This document shows, one piece after another, positions 25,248 through 37,100 of a stretch of 64,000 bases of DNA. Location: NCBI GenBank assembly GCA_035222895.1, contig JAVYIG010000892.1, positions 186,001 to 250,000 on the forward strand. The letters run 5' to 3'. A program made the translations under genes and the position numbers. This DNA comes from Strongylocentrotus droebachiensis. Taxonomy: Eukaryota > Echinodermata > Echinoidea > Camarodonta > Strongylocentrotidae. A model generated the notes under the pieces. The model was given only the letters and a program-made list of their open reading frames with translations, was not told where the DNA came from and did no database searches. Numbering within the stretch: the stretch's first letter is position 1; every line of letters begins with the position of its first letter.

Positions 25248-25352
25248 TTGTTCTATACAGATTCCATGTCTGTGACTCAGTGAGGCTGTAATGCTACTTA
25301 GGTCTCTGTAATACCCTAGTTTCATTATAGTGCTTTTTCTCACAACATACAG

Positions 25353-25506
25353 TACCTGGTAGGATTGTTTTTTGAAATGCACTGTGCGCCAATATCGGTA
25401 GCCGGAGCTAAAGCTAGGATAATAATTTACGAAGCTCTTTGGAAGTGCATTGAGACTAAGTATTATGCGCTATACAAGAAAAGAATATTATTATTATTAT
25501 TATTAA
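25353..25506 (+). mobile_element. SINE fragment, 3' half
   Basis: From TACCTGGTAGGAT to the (ATT)n tail this matches the 3' half of the SINE at 60893-61180, sharing GCCGGAGCTAAAGCTAGG, GCTCTTTGGAAG and GCTATACAAGAA. The tRNA-derived 5' half is absent, as in 5'-truncated retrocopies. It lies in the 3' flank or UTR of MTSS1. Confidence 0.8.
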
Positions 25507-26834
25507 AAGAAGAAATTAATACCAATTTTCCCTGTACTATAAGAATATCTTAAGCGGGCTATAAATGACCGTTTACATAGTTTTACTGTCAATGAATGAT
25601 GTTGAATAAATAGAAGCAGAAAGCATATACATGTACATGCAAGTAGAAATGCACTGCTAGGCAAGATATTCAGACTCTTGATCTGTTTAATACAAGTTAA
25701 AGAATGATTATAATATTCTGAATTGATATGATTAATTAATTGATTGATTATAATCATCAGAGCACCATTAAACAAAAAGATAACATCTTTTTTTAATCAC
25801 CAAGAATGGATGGATAAAACTAGAAAAAAACTTATGTATACAAGAATGGTTGTAAAAAGGGATTGAATGTCTTTAAATCAACTACGCCTAAAAACAAAAT
25901 ATTTCAGTATAGGATATAAGATAAGAAGGGGGGGAAATGCACCACTGTTTCAAAATTGATTTGCATAACTTTAGAAAAGGGAGTATGAATTTTAAAATGA
26001 ATGCACCATTATATTTGTCCCTGAATAAATAATGAGTTGTTAGTTTGAAAGGATTAAATTAAATTCTAGACTGAAAAATACTAGGCATAAGTGTAGTCCC
26101 TGCAAAGTTAGAAAGATAAATGAGAAGACCTACTTTGAAGAGAACGAGAGCAAAGGAGTATATTCCTAAATTAAATTATTTTTGGTTTATCGAGTACATG
26201 CATGGCTATCTTGCTTTGTGTTTCAAAATGTTAAAAGAAATGTAAATCCAAAGCCAACAGCTACTTCAATAAAAGCGAGTTGTTATTGTTATTTCAAAAG
26301 AGTTTTCGGAAAGGCGTTAAATCTAACCAAAGTCAAAAGATTCCTTTCAATAAATATTTGGTATGTTCTCCCTGTTAAGTTACATATGTATTTGTCGTTA
26401 AACAACTGTGCAACTGTGAGATGATTCATTGAATTCACACACACACACACATTACTATCGCAATGCCACATACATGAAGAAGGGCACAACATACATGTAA
26501 ACACCGATTGGAGAATGAAACGATGCATCAGGGGTTAAATGAAATTACAAGAAAACTCTGACAGTCTATGTGTTAATACCAAAGTTGTGAGAAGAGTTAT
26601 TTTATCTTACACAAAACTAACATGAGATGTGTGAAACACGAGCTAAACATGATCAAAATCTGACTTTGTAAATGTGCATTTAAGCTGTGTATTATTCCAC
26701 AGTGATCATTTTAAAATTGCATCAAGAACACACAACAGAGTACATCATGGTCCTTTGGATATGTCATGGCTCTCTTTGCTTCTCATGGCTCTATCATACT
26801 GTTCATCTATACAAATTTACTATGTTGGTGTCCC

Positions 26835-28144
26835 TCAAGGGGACGATATCCTCGGCGCCGAGCGATCATTCCTTACGACAGTTTTTTTCAGCACGACACC
26901 CCGTCTGATTTCAGCCATGGCCCCGACCCCTGTCTCCTCCTCCTCCTCTGACTCGCTTTCTACCGGAGCTGCCTGATGATGCTGCAGCTGCTGGGGGGAG
27001 GGAGTGGACAGCATGGACATGGGTGGAGGGGGGAGGGGACTCCCCTGAGCGGGCGGAGTAGGGGGGTTGAAACAGGGGGGTTGGGGTATACATGTACCGT
27101 TGGGTGAGGTGTAACCATAACCTTGCTGGGGAGGGGACTGCTGCCCCTGTGGAGTTTGGGGTGGCTGGGGCAGAGTCTGATAGTGGTTTTGTTGAGCCTG
27201 TTGTTGCTGCTGCTGCTGTTGTGGCGGTTGTTGCTGGTACTGATTCTGCATATAGTGTTGCTGCTGTGGCACGGACTGCATTTGTTGTTGTTGCTGATTT
27301 TGTTGTTGTTGATACTGCGGCTGTTGTGGCTGCTGCTGGAGTTGTTGCTGCTGCTGAAGTTGCTGTTGCTGAAGTTGCTGTTGGTGCTTCTGCTGTTGGA
27401 GTTGTAGGTGATATTGCAGTTCTTGTTGTTGTTGCTGCTGCTGTTGCTGCTGAGCAAATGACTGTTGTTGAAAAGACGAAGGGGGATGGGCAATACTATG
27501 CCTCGACCCTGGCGTTGTCATGCCATATTGCGATGGTCCATCTAACACACTTTGACCGTTGCTACCAACGGTAAAGACGGGCTGTTTGTTGCCAATCTCC
27601 CCTGGTGGAGTCCTGGGTGAGTTACGACGCTCGGCCAGCTTGGCATCCAGGCTTTCCTTCAAAGCAATCCTACTCATATCCTGTGCCATGTCGCTCCCCA
27701 CCCTCAGACTCATGCTGCGCCCCACCTTGCCTGGGGTATCCTTCGCTGGCGTCATCGTAGGAGGGGGCACCTTGAACTTGCCTGATGCATCAAACTGCGG
27801 CGCGCTGTTCGATTCCGTAAGGCTGAATGAGAGCGAGTTACCGGACGGCGTCCTCCGGATTGGCGGCGGCGGTTTCCTGCGGCGCACGGTACCATGGATG
27901 GACATGTCGTTGTTGGTGAAGGCACCGATAGAGGAGTGACGGCGGTGCATCTGAGAGTGAGGGGTTGAAGCCGTTGAAGAGGAGGACGAGGAGGAAGAGG
28001 AGGACGAAGAAGAAGACGATGAAGACGAGGCTGTCGATACAACTTGAAAGATCGAGGCTGGATTGAAGTGCCGCGGGAGAGTGGCAGACTTACTGATGTC
28101 GGGATAGTTGATGTTACTGTCACAGAGTGAGTAAGGATCATATT
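26835..28144 (-). CDS. MTSS1: MTSS1 terminal exon: Ser run, Gln-rich tract, WH2 motif
   Basis: 436 codons and TGA, entered in phase 1 after ccacag. Order: EYDPYSLCDSN; SATLPRHFNPASIF (like vertebrate SSTIPRN...); a run of Ser; RRRKPPPPIRRTPSGNSLS; KDTPGKVGRSMSLR; a conserved-looking helix segment; about 125 residues dominated by Gln; a Pro-rich stretch; an acidic patch (ESESEEEEE); then the WH2 motif AMAEIRRGVVLKKTVVRNDR and SAPRISSP. WH2 binds monomeric actin in this family. The Gln tract is much longer than in vertebrate MTSS1. Confidence 0.95.
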
Positions 28145-31100
28145 CTGTGGAGTTTTCAGAAAATGAAATGGCAGAGTTTGAATATCGCACACCGCATGAA
28201 AATAATAACAACATTTATCAAGTTCAAATGCTTAACAAAATCAATGTTTCTTTCTTTCTTGATATATTGAATAGATTCCATTATATTATTGATATAAATT
28301 TATACAATCACCAAATTTACAACTATTCAGGAGAAATTCAGGGAGACAATTGGGAAATGGATGTGCAAAGAATATGAAAGAGATAGAAAAAGGGATAGCA
28401 GTTATGCAGAAATATCACAATAAAAAAGAGGGAAAGAGGAAAGAGAAAACAGACGGGGAGAGAAAGAGGTAAACAGAAACATAGAAAAAGGAAATAACGA
28501 TCATTCACATCTAAAAGTTTCAGACAACATACCTAATGAGTTGAAATATGCTTACGCCACTATAATATAAATTCATAAAATCACCAAATTTACAGCTATT
28601 CAGGAGAAATTCAAGAGAAATTCAGAGGGACAATCGAGAGATGGATGTGCAAAGAATATGATAGAGATAGAAAAAGGGATGGCAGTCATGCAGAAATATC
28701 ACAATAAATGAGAGGGAAAGAGGAAAAATAAAACAGAGTCACATATAGAAGTTTCAGATAACATACCTGACGAGTTGACCGTGTCACTGGACGTATTTGG
28801 AGAGCTGGCCTGAGTGCCATACCCGCTTGACCCTGCTGACCTTTGGCTCATAGGGGTCATATTTGGAGCCACGTCTAGCTTGGAGGGCTTGCTCCTGGCC
28901 GGTCCGGGCGTGGCATAGATTGGATCTACCTCCAACTTCCTCTCCGCCTCACCTAGGGCCAGGGCTGCCTCTAGGCCCAGAGGGGAGGAACCCTGAATAG
29001 AAACCAAAATAAAAAATAAAAAATGATATTTTTACATTTTTCCACCATGGTATGGAATCCATACAATAAAGGGGATAATTATATGTACATACCTGATATA
29101 CAGTGCGTCCCAGAAAAAACGAAACCAGGAAGTATCGATGTTTTATCATAACTTAATCACAACCATAATTAATGATTGATACATATTTGGAAAGCTTAGA
29201 GTCCCCTCTTTCAGTTGATGCTACTCACATGATGCATATTTCATGCATGAGTGATTAAAAGCAATTTGAAGGAAGGAAACCAAAAAGTAATTTGGCGGGC
29301 GGTATCTGAAAGTTCATTTTCTGCTCATTCATATGATACCTCAATCAAGAAAAATGAGCCAGGAAGTAGCCCTTACATTTTCATAATTTTAACAAACGAA
29401 TTCGTTTTCACTGGGTGCCTGCCGTAGCAAAAAGCAGATTTGCCAAAAGACTTAACTCCGTTTCGTTGACAATCAGCCATGCATTAAGACTCTCGTCTAC
29501 GGCTGATTTGTCAACGAAACGGAGTTAAGTCTTTTGTTAATTTCGTTTATTGATACGGCAGGCAGGCAGTGAAAACGAATTCGTTTAATAAAATTATGGA
29601 AATGCAAGCACTACTTTAAACAAACATAACTTTGTCATTCATCGCTCCTTTTTCCTGATTGAGGTGTCATATGAAAGGGCAGAAACTCAATTTTCTAAAA
29701 ATGTGAATTTTTCTTTGAAATTCAGATACCGCCCGCCAAATGTCTTTTTAGTTTCCTTCCTTCAAGTTGCTTTTAATCACTCATGCGTGAAATATGCATT
29801 ATCTGAGTAGCATCACATGAAAGAGGAGACTCTAAGCTTTCCAAATATGTATCATTCATTAATTATAGTTGTGATTAAGTTATGATAGAACATCGATACT
29901 TCTCGGTTTCGTTTTTTCTGGGACGAACTGTATACAGGTGCATATTAACACCTTCGATTGCAATTGTACAAATTTAGTCACTTTTATTTGATTTTTTTTA
30001 ATTAAATCATTATATTTATATTTGTATTTGTATTTATTAACATCTTTTTCCTTCTCATCGGTACAATATAAAACACAATATGTATATAATTTATATATGT
30101 AACAATGATTTCAACATGGAGTATACAGTAAATAATTCAGATAACAGAAGGGGGCAAAAATCTGAAAAGCATAGCTTGTGTTGGGAACGCCCATAATATA
30201 TATCATCTTCATCGTACAAAGATTATCAATCTTACATGTACATGTATGGTATTATACTCTAAAGGTTTATACAGAAATGAAATATAAGTATTAAGCAAAG
30301 CTAGCTAGAGACGTCAAATTGGATTATTGGAAAAAAAGTTGACCCCCCCCCCCCCCCCCCCCCACAAGAAATATCAATAATAAGAATTACAACACATCGT
30401 CAACCCCTTCATTCTAATCAAGTACCCAGAATGTTTGTCCTAGAGGACACCCATAAACCAAAACTTTAGAGCTGAAAGAAAAAAAAACACTTGTATGATA
30501 TGAACCAGAAATTGTAAATCGTTTGGAAACATGGACAAATTTCAATAAGATCCTAAATTCCTTCATTCATTTGGGGTGTTTTAATGACAGATTCACAGAG
30601 CTCATTTAGAAAACTTACTTGAGAAGTGCGTCTTGTAGGAAGCGTTTTTGATTGGTCGGTTCCGTTGGTTGAAGACAAGGGTTGAGGCACAACTGAGGGG
30701 AAACAAAATCAGAACAAAGTTTAAATAATCGACTCTTCAATAGAGTTTATACAATCTCCCATATCACAGTCATGCAAATTTTCATGATAACTATTGCATG
30801 ATTTGCTTGAAGCGTATTGCAACACATTTCACAATCATCGCATCAACTTTGAACTGTCTGTCACAGGACATGTGTAACATAGATAGTCACCCGAAGAATC
30901 GAAAGTGTTTTGAATTGACGGAAAATTCATATCATTGCGAAAAGGAAGCCTTACTGATCAAATATAACTTCCCTCTTCAAAATATGTTTTGGGCCCGCAG
31001 TAATCATCTCTCAAAAGTTTTGGGATCCAGATTTTATGCCTTCAGCGGTCCTCCGTAGAGCATCAAGATTGATGACGTCACATGCGAGACACAGCTAGCC

Positions 31101-34100
31101 ACAAAATTTCTTTTTTTTACGCTTTTCCATGATATCTATATGATTTTTCAGCAAATTATTCATTTTTTTTAAAGAGAGAATCTTTCTATCCATATGGAAT
31201 ATGTCCATAATTATCAGTTGTGAATTTTTTTTAGGGTGACTACTTTAAAATAAAGAAGAAACCTCTTCCAAGCTTACTCTGGTTGGGCTGGGTCATGTTG
31301 AAATCGGGCAGGGCTTGTTTTCCTTTCTTTCCGTTCTTGAGGGGTGCTTGACCGCCCCCCTCGCCCTTCATCGGCGGCTTCATGAAGGACACCATGGGCG
31401 TGGGCACCGGTTTGGGTTGCCTCTTGGGACCCGGCACAGAGGGCATGGTGGTGGCGGTGATGGCCGTGGGGAGCTTGTTCTCTAACCAGGGCGGGGTAGG
31501 GGCCATCTGGGAGGAGGGAGGGGCGGGGTAGGCTGGGGATGGGGAGGAGGACGGGGTGCTACACTCACTGGAGGACTGGTCACTAGAGGATAATCTACCA
31601 TGCTGTTTGAAGAAAAAAACGGAAGTAATGTTAGGTATACTTTTTCAAGAAAATAAGGCCACAAAGCTAAAGTAATCTGATCAACCTTTGATATTAAAAA
31701 GATAATCTGACCATAACAATTACCAACTCTTCTAAAAAAAATCCCAAACTAATCTTCAAGTAAAAAAATCATTCATGTCATCATAAACACTACTAACTTA
31801 ATGAAGTAATTACATTTGTTTTAAATACATCTTCACTGGGAGATCTAGGAACAGTACACCACCCAACAAAATTACCTGGGCATACTCATTAGCCATCTGC
31901 AGCATCAGACTGTACGCCATGGTCTCGTCCACCGGATCACCGTCCTCCTCCACCCTCAGGGGTGGCAGCTGCTGCGGTGCCTGGCTGCCCCCGCTGCTGG
32001 TCGACGACGACGGGGGCGATCCCGGCCGGGTGAAGAGCGTGTCCTGCGAGGTGAAACCCGAGTCCTGCGACGACACGCTGGAGAGACGGCAGGCGGGGTT
32101 GCCGGGCTGCGAGAGGCTGCGGTGCCGGTGGTAGCTGTGCAGGGACGAGCCGTTGGGTCCCCCGGTGCTGGGGTGAGAGTGGTTGGAGTGGGCCGAGGCC
32201 ATGGAGCCGCTGGAGCGCGAGTCGGAGCTGTTCAGGCTGCTCATGCTGCACATGCTGGACTTGCGGGAGCCGGTCGAAGGGGTTGGGGAACTTGGTGGAG
32301 TCTGCAAAGCAAATGACAAGGAATCGGTTTTTAGAATCACAGAATCACAATGCTTTTGATGAAATTTTGTTTGAACAGAATTCATATTGGGGCTATTTGT
32401 AAAATGTTGGGACATATGGCTGTGAGTAATATATGAACCCTTGGTTTTACAAGGCTTTTCAAGACTCTCATTTACAGAGTTAAATATCCCAGAGCCTTCT
32501 GCCTTGCTGGAAACTCGTAAATCCAATCTGGTATGCTTATGAACACCATCACTATCAATGTTTGAGATATTTCACAAGGATTACATCACAATAATGGTAA
32601 TTGAAATTTGAAAAAATTGAAACTTGAAATTTGGAAATTGGAAATTGGAAACTTGAAATCTGGAAATTGGAAACTGGAAACTGGAAATTAGAAACTGGAA
32701 ACTTGAAATTTGACGTTTGAGATACCAAGGGAAGCACCATCAGCATCAATGCTGTTCTTCCTGTTGACCCTACAACTATTATCATTATCGTTACCACCAG
32801 CAATTGCCAGGTATCTATTTACATTTGGGTGAAGAGTGGCAAATGCAGATTAACGTCTTGCCAAAGGACATTATTGGCAGGCCGGGATTCGAACCCTAAA
32901 CCCCTTGGAAGGAGAGTCAAGTGAATGAACCACGTTATCATGAAACCTCAACAATTACAAATCAAAAGCCATCCTTGATGATCCGTAATGCTATTACTTA
33001 AAGTTGCTCATGCGTGGGTAGATAGAGGGCAGCACATGGACGTACGCGCGGGAGCGGAATACCTGTTGGCTCAGCGTTATGTAGTAATCGCTGCCTACTT
33101 CAGGAACGACTATATACCCATGCATGAACATCTTTAATTAGTTTTTTTTTCATCTTCTTCTTCTTGGTGTTATCTTAATTTCATCATCCAATGAAAGTTG
33201 TAAAAAATCTGGACTTACATATGACCACTGAGCATCCTGACCCTTCATATCATGGATGACCTGCTCGCTGACCGGGGGCAGGATGTGAGGGTCTTTGCTC
33301 TGAGCGCTCAGGTCCTCCATGACGGTCTGAAGATGGGTAACCTCTGATAGCATGGAGATCTCATCCTCCTGGAAAAACATAAAAAGACAAAATATAAAAT
33401 GATTTCTCTCACAATCTGGGCTTTAAAAAAAATCTTTTAAAGAATGTGAGACGTTATTGTTGTATAAGCTAATTCTACAGATGAGAACTGAACATTGGTT
33501 GCTGGTAACTGAATAACATCAGAATAATATTTTTTGCTCGTTTTTGTTTTCCTTATAATGCTCATTTACACAACAAAAAGACATCAATCATGATGGCTCA
33601 GTGGTTAGAGCGCCCGCCTCATGAACGGGAGGTCGTGGGTTCGAACCCCGGCCGAGTCATACCAAAGACTTATAACAACAGGACCTTCTGCCTTCTAGCT
33701 AGGCGCTCAGCATATTAGATTGGAGAAAGGTAGTAATAACATATTATGGTATGCAGGGCTCACTGGAAGAGCAGTTTCATAACTGAAGTGACTACCCTGG
33801 GTAAATAAAACGTTATTATTATTATTATTATCAATGGTGCCATAAGATCTAATTGAGATTTAGTTGAACTACCATTGCACCACTAGCAACATTTGTTGAA
33901 TGCACAAACCTTTTTTTTTCAAAGGGGGTCCACATTGATTATTGTTATCTATATACATGGGTCGTGTTCAAATTTCAAAGTTAATGGGCCCAAGGTTGAA
34001 TTTGGGGGCCCATGTGATCTGAATCCCTGTTAGTGGCAAGCCCTGGGGGTGTTTCACAAAGATCTTAACTCTAAGTTGGACTCGGACATTATGGAGAGCC

Positions 34101-37100
34101 ATTTGTAGCCTTAAAAGAAAACATATTCAAAAGCAAAATTTCAAGTATTTTGGAATTTTCATAAATTCCACATCAAGAACATGAAATCTCCTTGATGATA
34201 GAAAATATGAATGATTTGAATCAATATTTTATGCATTTTAAAATAACTTTTACAAAATATTTTCCAAAATGCTAACGGCTTTCCATAATTGTTAAGACCA
34301 ACTTGGAGATAAGTTCAACTTAGGATCTTTGTGAAACACCCCCCTGGTCACAGAAGTCAAAGCAAAAAATGACAGCTTGAGGTACTCACCACGACTGGGC
34401 CGAGGAACCCGACCAGAGTGCAGAATCGACTCCTCTCCTCAATGAGAGCGTTACGGCAAGCATTCCTCTCTGCTTCCTCCAGAAGGACGAACATGTCGTT
34501 GACGCCCTGCATGGCACTGTCTAACTGGTATTGCACGTGTGGTTTACCTGCAAGAATAACAACAAAAAGAAGAAGAAAATGAAGTCAGATTAAATATCAA
34601 GTATTGAGATTTTTGAGAAAAGCTCAAGTACAGGAAACCATTATTTTTTTTTGGACATTGTTACTTTGCTGGTTTATAAGTCAGTTTTCATATCAAGCTT
34701 TCATGGTTATACAAAGGAATATATCAAAAACAATAAGATGTGACTAAACTGCTCAAACTGTAAATGTGAAAAGAGAAGTTATACATTGGCAAAAAAAGAG
34801 CATTACTTTCCATATTTAAAACAATTTAAAACAAAATAAAAACAAACATCAAAATCAAATGTGTCATCAAAAATTCCATATAAAAAACATTTAACTTTTA
34901 TTAACTAGAGAAGCAAGCTGCCAACTATTAGCAAATCATTTGAAGAAACAAATCTGAGGACAACACATATATATATGCACTATTCCTAATAAACTGTATT
35001 GGATACATGTAAAATCAGAAGATAGCAAACAATATCTTGTCCCCTGAACAACCCCTCATTATGACATGAACCTCTCCATCTCTTTACATAACTCCAACAG
35101 CAGTGTTTTTGATATTGAGTACCCTGGTAGATCATACTTGTAAATGGATCTCAAATGCATCGTGTGGAGTTGTCTTGGTGTGAAAAAGGTTAACTTAATT
35201 ATCGCGGTTTCAATCTTTTCCTCCCTCTCTCTCTCTGTCTCGTACAAACAATCTCTATCTTTTATTTGATTACAGGGAATCTACACCAAGGATGGATCCT
35301 TAGAGGGATGGAAACCTGGAAAGAGCAAACAATATAGGAGAATGCTCTAGGACATGGTAATAAATGGAAGAGAAAAGAAGAAGCTAGAGGATTATATAAA
35401 AGTAAAAGATTGTAGACATAGGACTTTCAAAACCCATCTTTTCAAGCAAATGTAAGTGGGTGCCTTTGAATGTTTGAAACAGATAAATGGCGCCATACAA
35501 GTGCTGTGGATCATGATCATGATCGTGGGAAAGCCATTAAACAGACCAAGTGCAACCATCAGTAAGATGAAAAACAGTCAGCTAGAGCAAGAGCTCGAGA
35601 ACATTTTGAAAAAGACAAGAGAAAATCTTGAAATGCAACATAACACGGCATATGATATCTTTCGTGGTCAAAGAATCCATGAAAACGTCTGCTGAAGCTG
35701 CCAGAAAAATATGCAAAGAGAGCAACATAACCCCAAAAATGTACTGAAACAATCAGGTAATAATTATTGTTTCAACCACATCAATAAATAGATATGATAT
35801 GATATGAGGATTATGAGTAAGTAAATAAAGTGTATTCTGCATCTAATTGCGTATTTAACTTAAAATCACAATATTTATCGGTGGTTCAATACTGGTACGC
35901 TCCCCAACTAATGTTTTTCTTGAACACCAATTGATGAACAACATGAGACTATTACGTATTCACAGGTACAGTTATATCTCCATAAATAATCACGAGCTTT
36001 CAATTGCAAATGATTAATGGCTGTAAGACTCATCACAAGTAAAGAAATAGTTTAAGCCAGATGCACTTTTTATAATCCACCCTATTCATACACATTTGGT
36101 GTTTAACTGCTGTCGTATTGTACAGTGACCTTTTGTTTTAGTACATCTCTTGTCTCTCAGGCAGTCCGCTTTCCTACTGACCCTTACAGCATTGAATGGC
36201 TGCCAATTTGAGACTCATCGGGGGAACAGAATCATTATCATACAAATGCCCATTGTCCTATGGACATTTTTGACAGTTCTTCGAAGAAAGTGTCTTTTTC
36301 TCTAAATTGTCAGGTATTATATTTGTACACTTAATGTTACAAGTTTTTAAAACTCAAGTCATGTTCTATCCAGTTTCTCTCAAAATGAAGCCTTTTTTGC
36401 AGCTAATGAGCATTTTCTACTTCATGTGACAAACGAATGCTATCCCAGTAGACCTGTTTTCTACTTTTATGCAAACTCAGTGAAGAACAGCTGCTCTTGA
36501 TAAATTAGAAGCTTGCCGGAGGCTTGCTAGAATTTTTATATTTTTATCTACAGAGTTGGTAACCAGAAGTTCTGGTCAGATTAAAAGATGAAATTTAAAA
36601 ACATAATAACATAAATCAGTTCGGTGGTCTACTTATTGGGGTTGAATTAAAGTACAGAGTCAATTTGCCATATACAGTGTACTTTGTGTAGGTATGTTTG
36701 GAGCAATGCAGAGGGTATAGCCTGTCTCTAAATCTCTCATATTTTTCAATTACTCTCGTCATAACATACGAGGGCAGTGCCCGGGTCTGTAAGGCTAGGT
36801 TTCCTCCTACACACAGCTTATTCCTTATGACATATGAGTTATTACATGATTCATATTGCTTTCCAAATAAATGCAGCTTCTAACCTCACCACATAGGGGT
36901 TTATCCATCATTTTTTTCTTGAGGGGGGAGGGGGGGGGGGAGAGGCACCGAGGCAGCTGCTTAAGAAACCACATCTTTCCTAGCAACTAACCATAAGCTT
37001 TAGATACAAGCAAGCTGCTTAAATTGAAAGTATCCCTGTGGTGTGCCTCTTTCTGTCTATTTAAGATGAATATATTCCGGTGATGAATTGTTGTCGGTGT

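Larger units (their letters stand above)
21561..26834 (-). other. MTSS1 3' UTR and 3' flank, no other gene
   Basis: This is the 5.3 kb following the MTSS1 stop codon. No coding exon is seen on either strand. Candidate minus-strand AATAAA signals are at 22213-22218 and 21586-21591, the latter overlapping ATTAAA and followed by a T-rich and then GT-containing stretch, so a 3' UTR of up to about 5.2 kb is possible. The region has few repeats compared with the introns: one SINE fragment and two or three of the short hairpins. That is compatible with transcribed, constrained UTR, but this is inference. Confidence 0.4.
28993..30618 (-). other. MTSS1 intron, 1.6 kb
   Basis: Half of it is the foldback element at 29099-29932. 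A 21-base poly-C run lies at 30342-30362. The rest is unique AT-rich DNA. Confidence 0.85.
32302..33218 (-). other. MTSS1 intron, 0.9 kb
   Basis: Contains a GGAAATT minisatellite (32605-32712) and an antisense-oriented SINE fragment (32813-32930). On the minus strand the 225 bp before the next exon (32526-32302) stay open in the exon's frame. Confidence 0.8.
33369..34389 (-). other. MTSS1 intron, 1.0 kb, half transposon
   Basis: Contains a whole SINE (33590-33833) and a whole MITE (34043-34346), together over half its length. The rest is unique. Confidence 0.85.

Noticed and set aside
26960-27493. 177-codon Asn/Ser-rich minus-strand frame
   Set aside because: A shifted reading of the same CAA/CAG-rich tract, which lacks the WH2 motif and the in-frame splice junction.
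27092-27574. Plus-strand frames of 94-160 codons opposite the MTSS1 terminal exon
   Set aside because: Leu-rich or Val/Ala-rich shadows of the Gln-rich tract; the minus-strand frame continues conserved MTSS1 motifs on both sides.
33590-33662. Functional tRNA-Met(CAT) gene
   Set aside because: A and B boxes and the anticodon loop are present, but the acceptor stem is imperfect and the unit continues into a SINE body with a (TTA)n tail.
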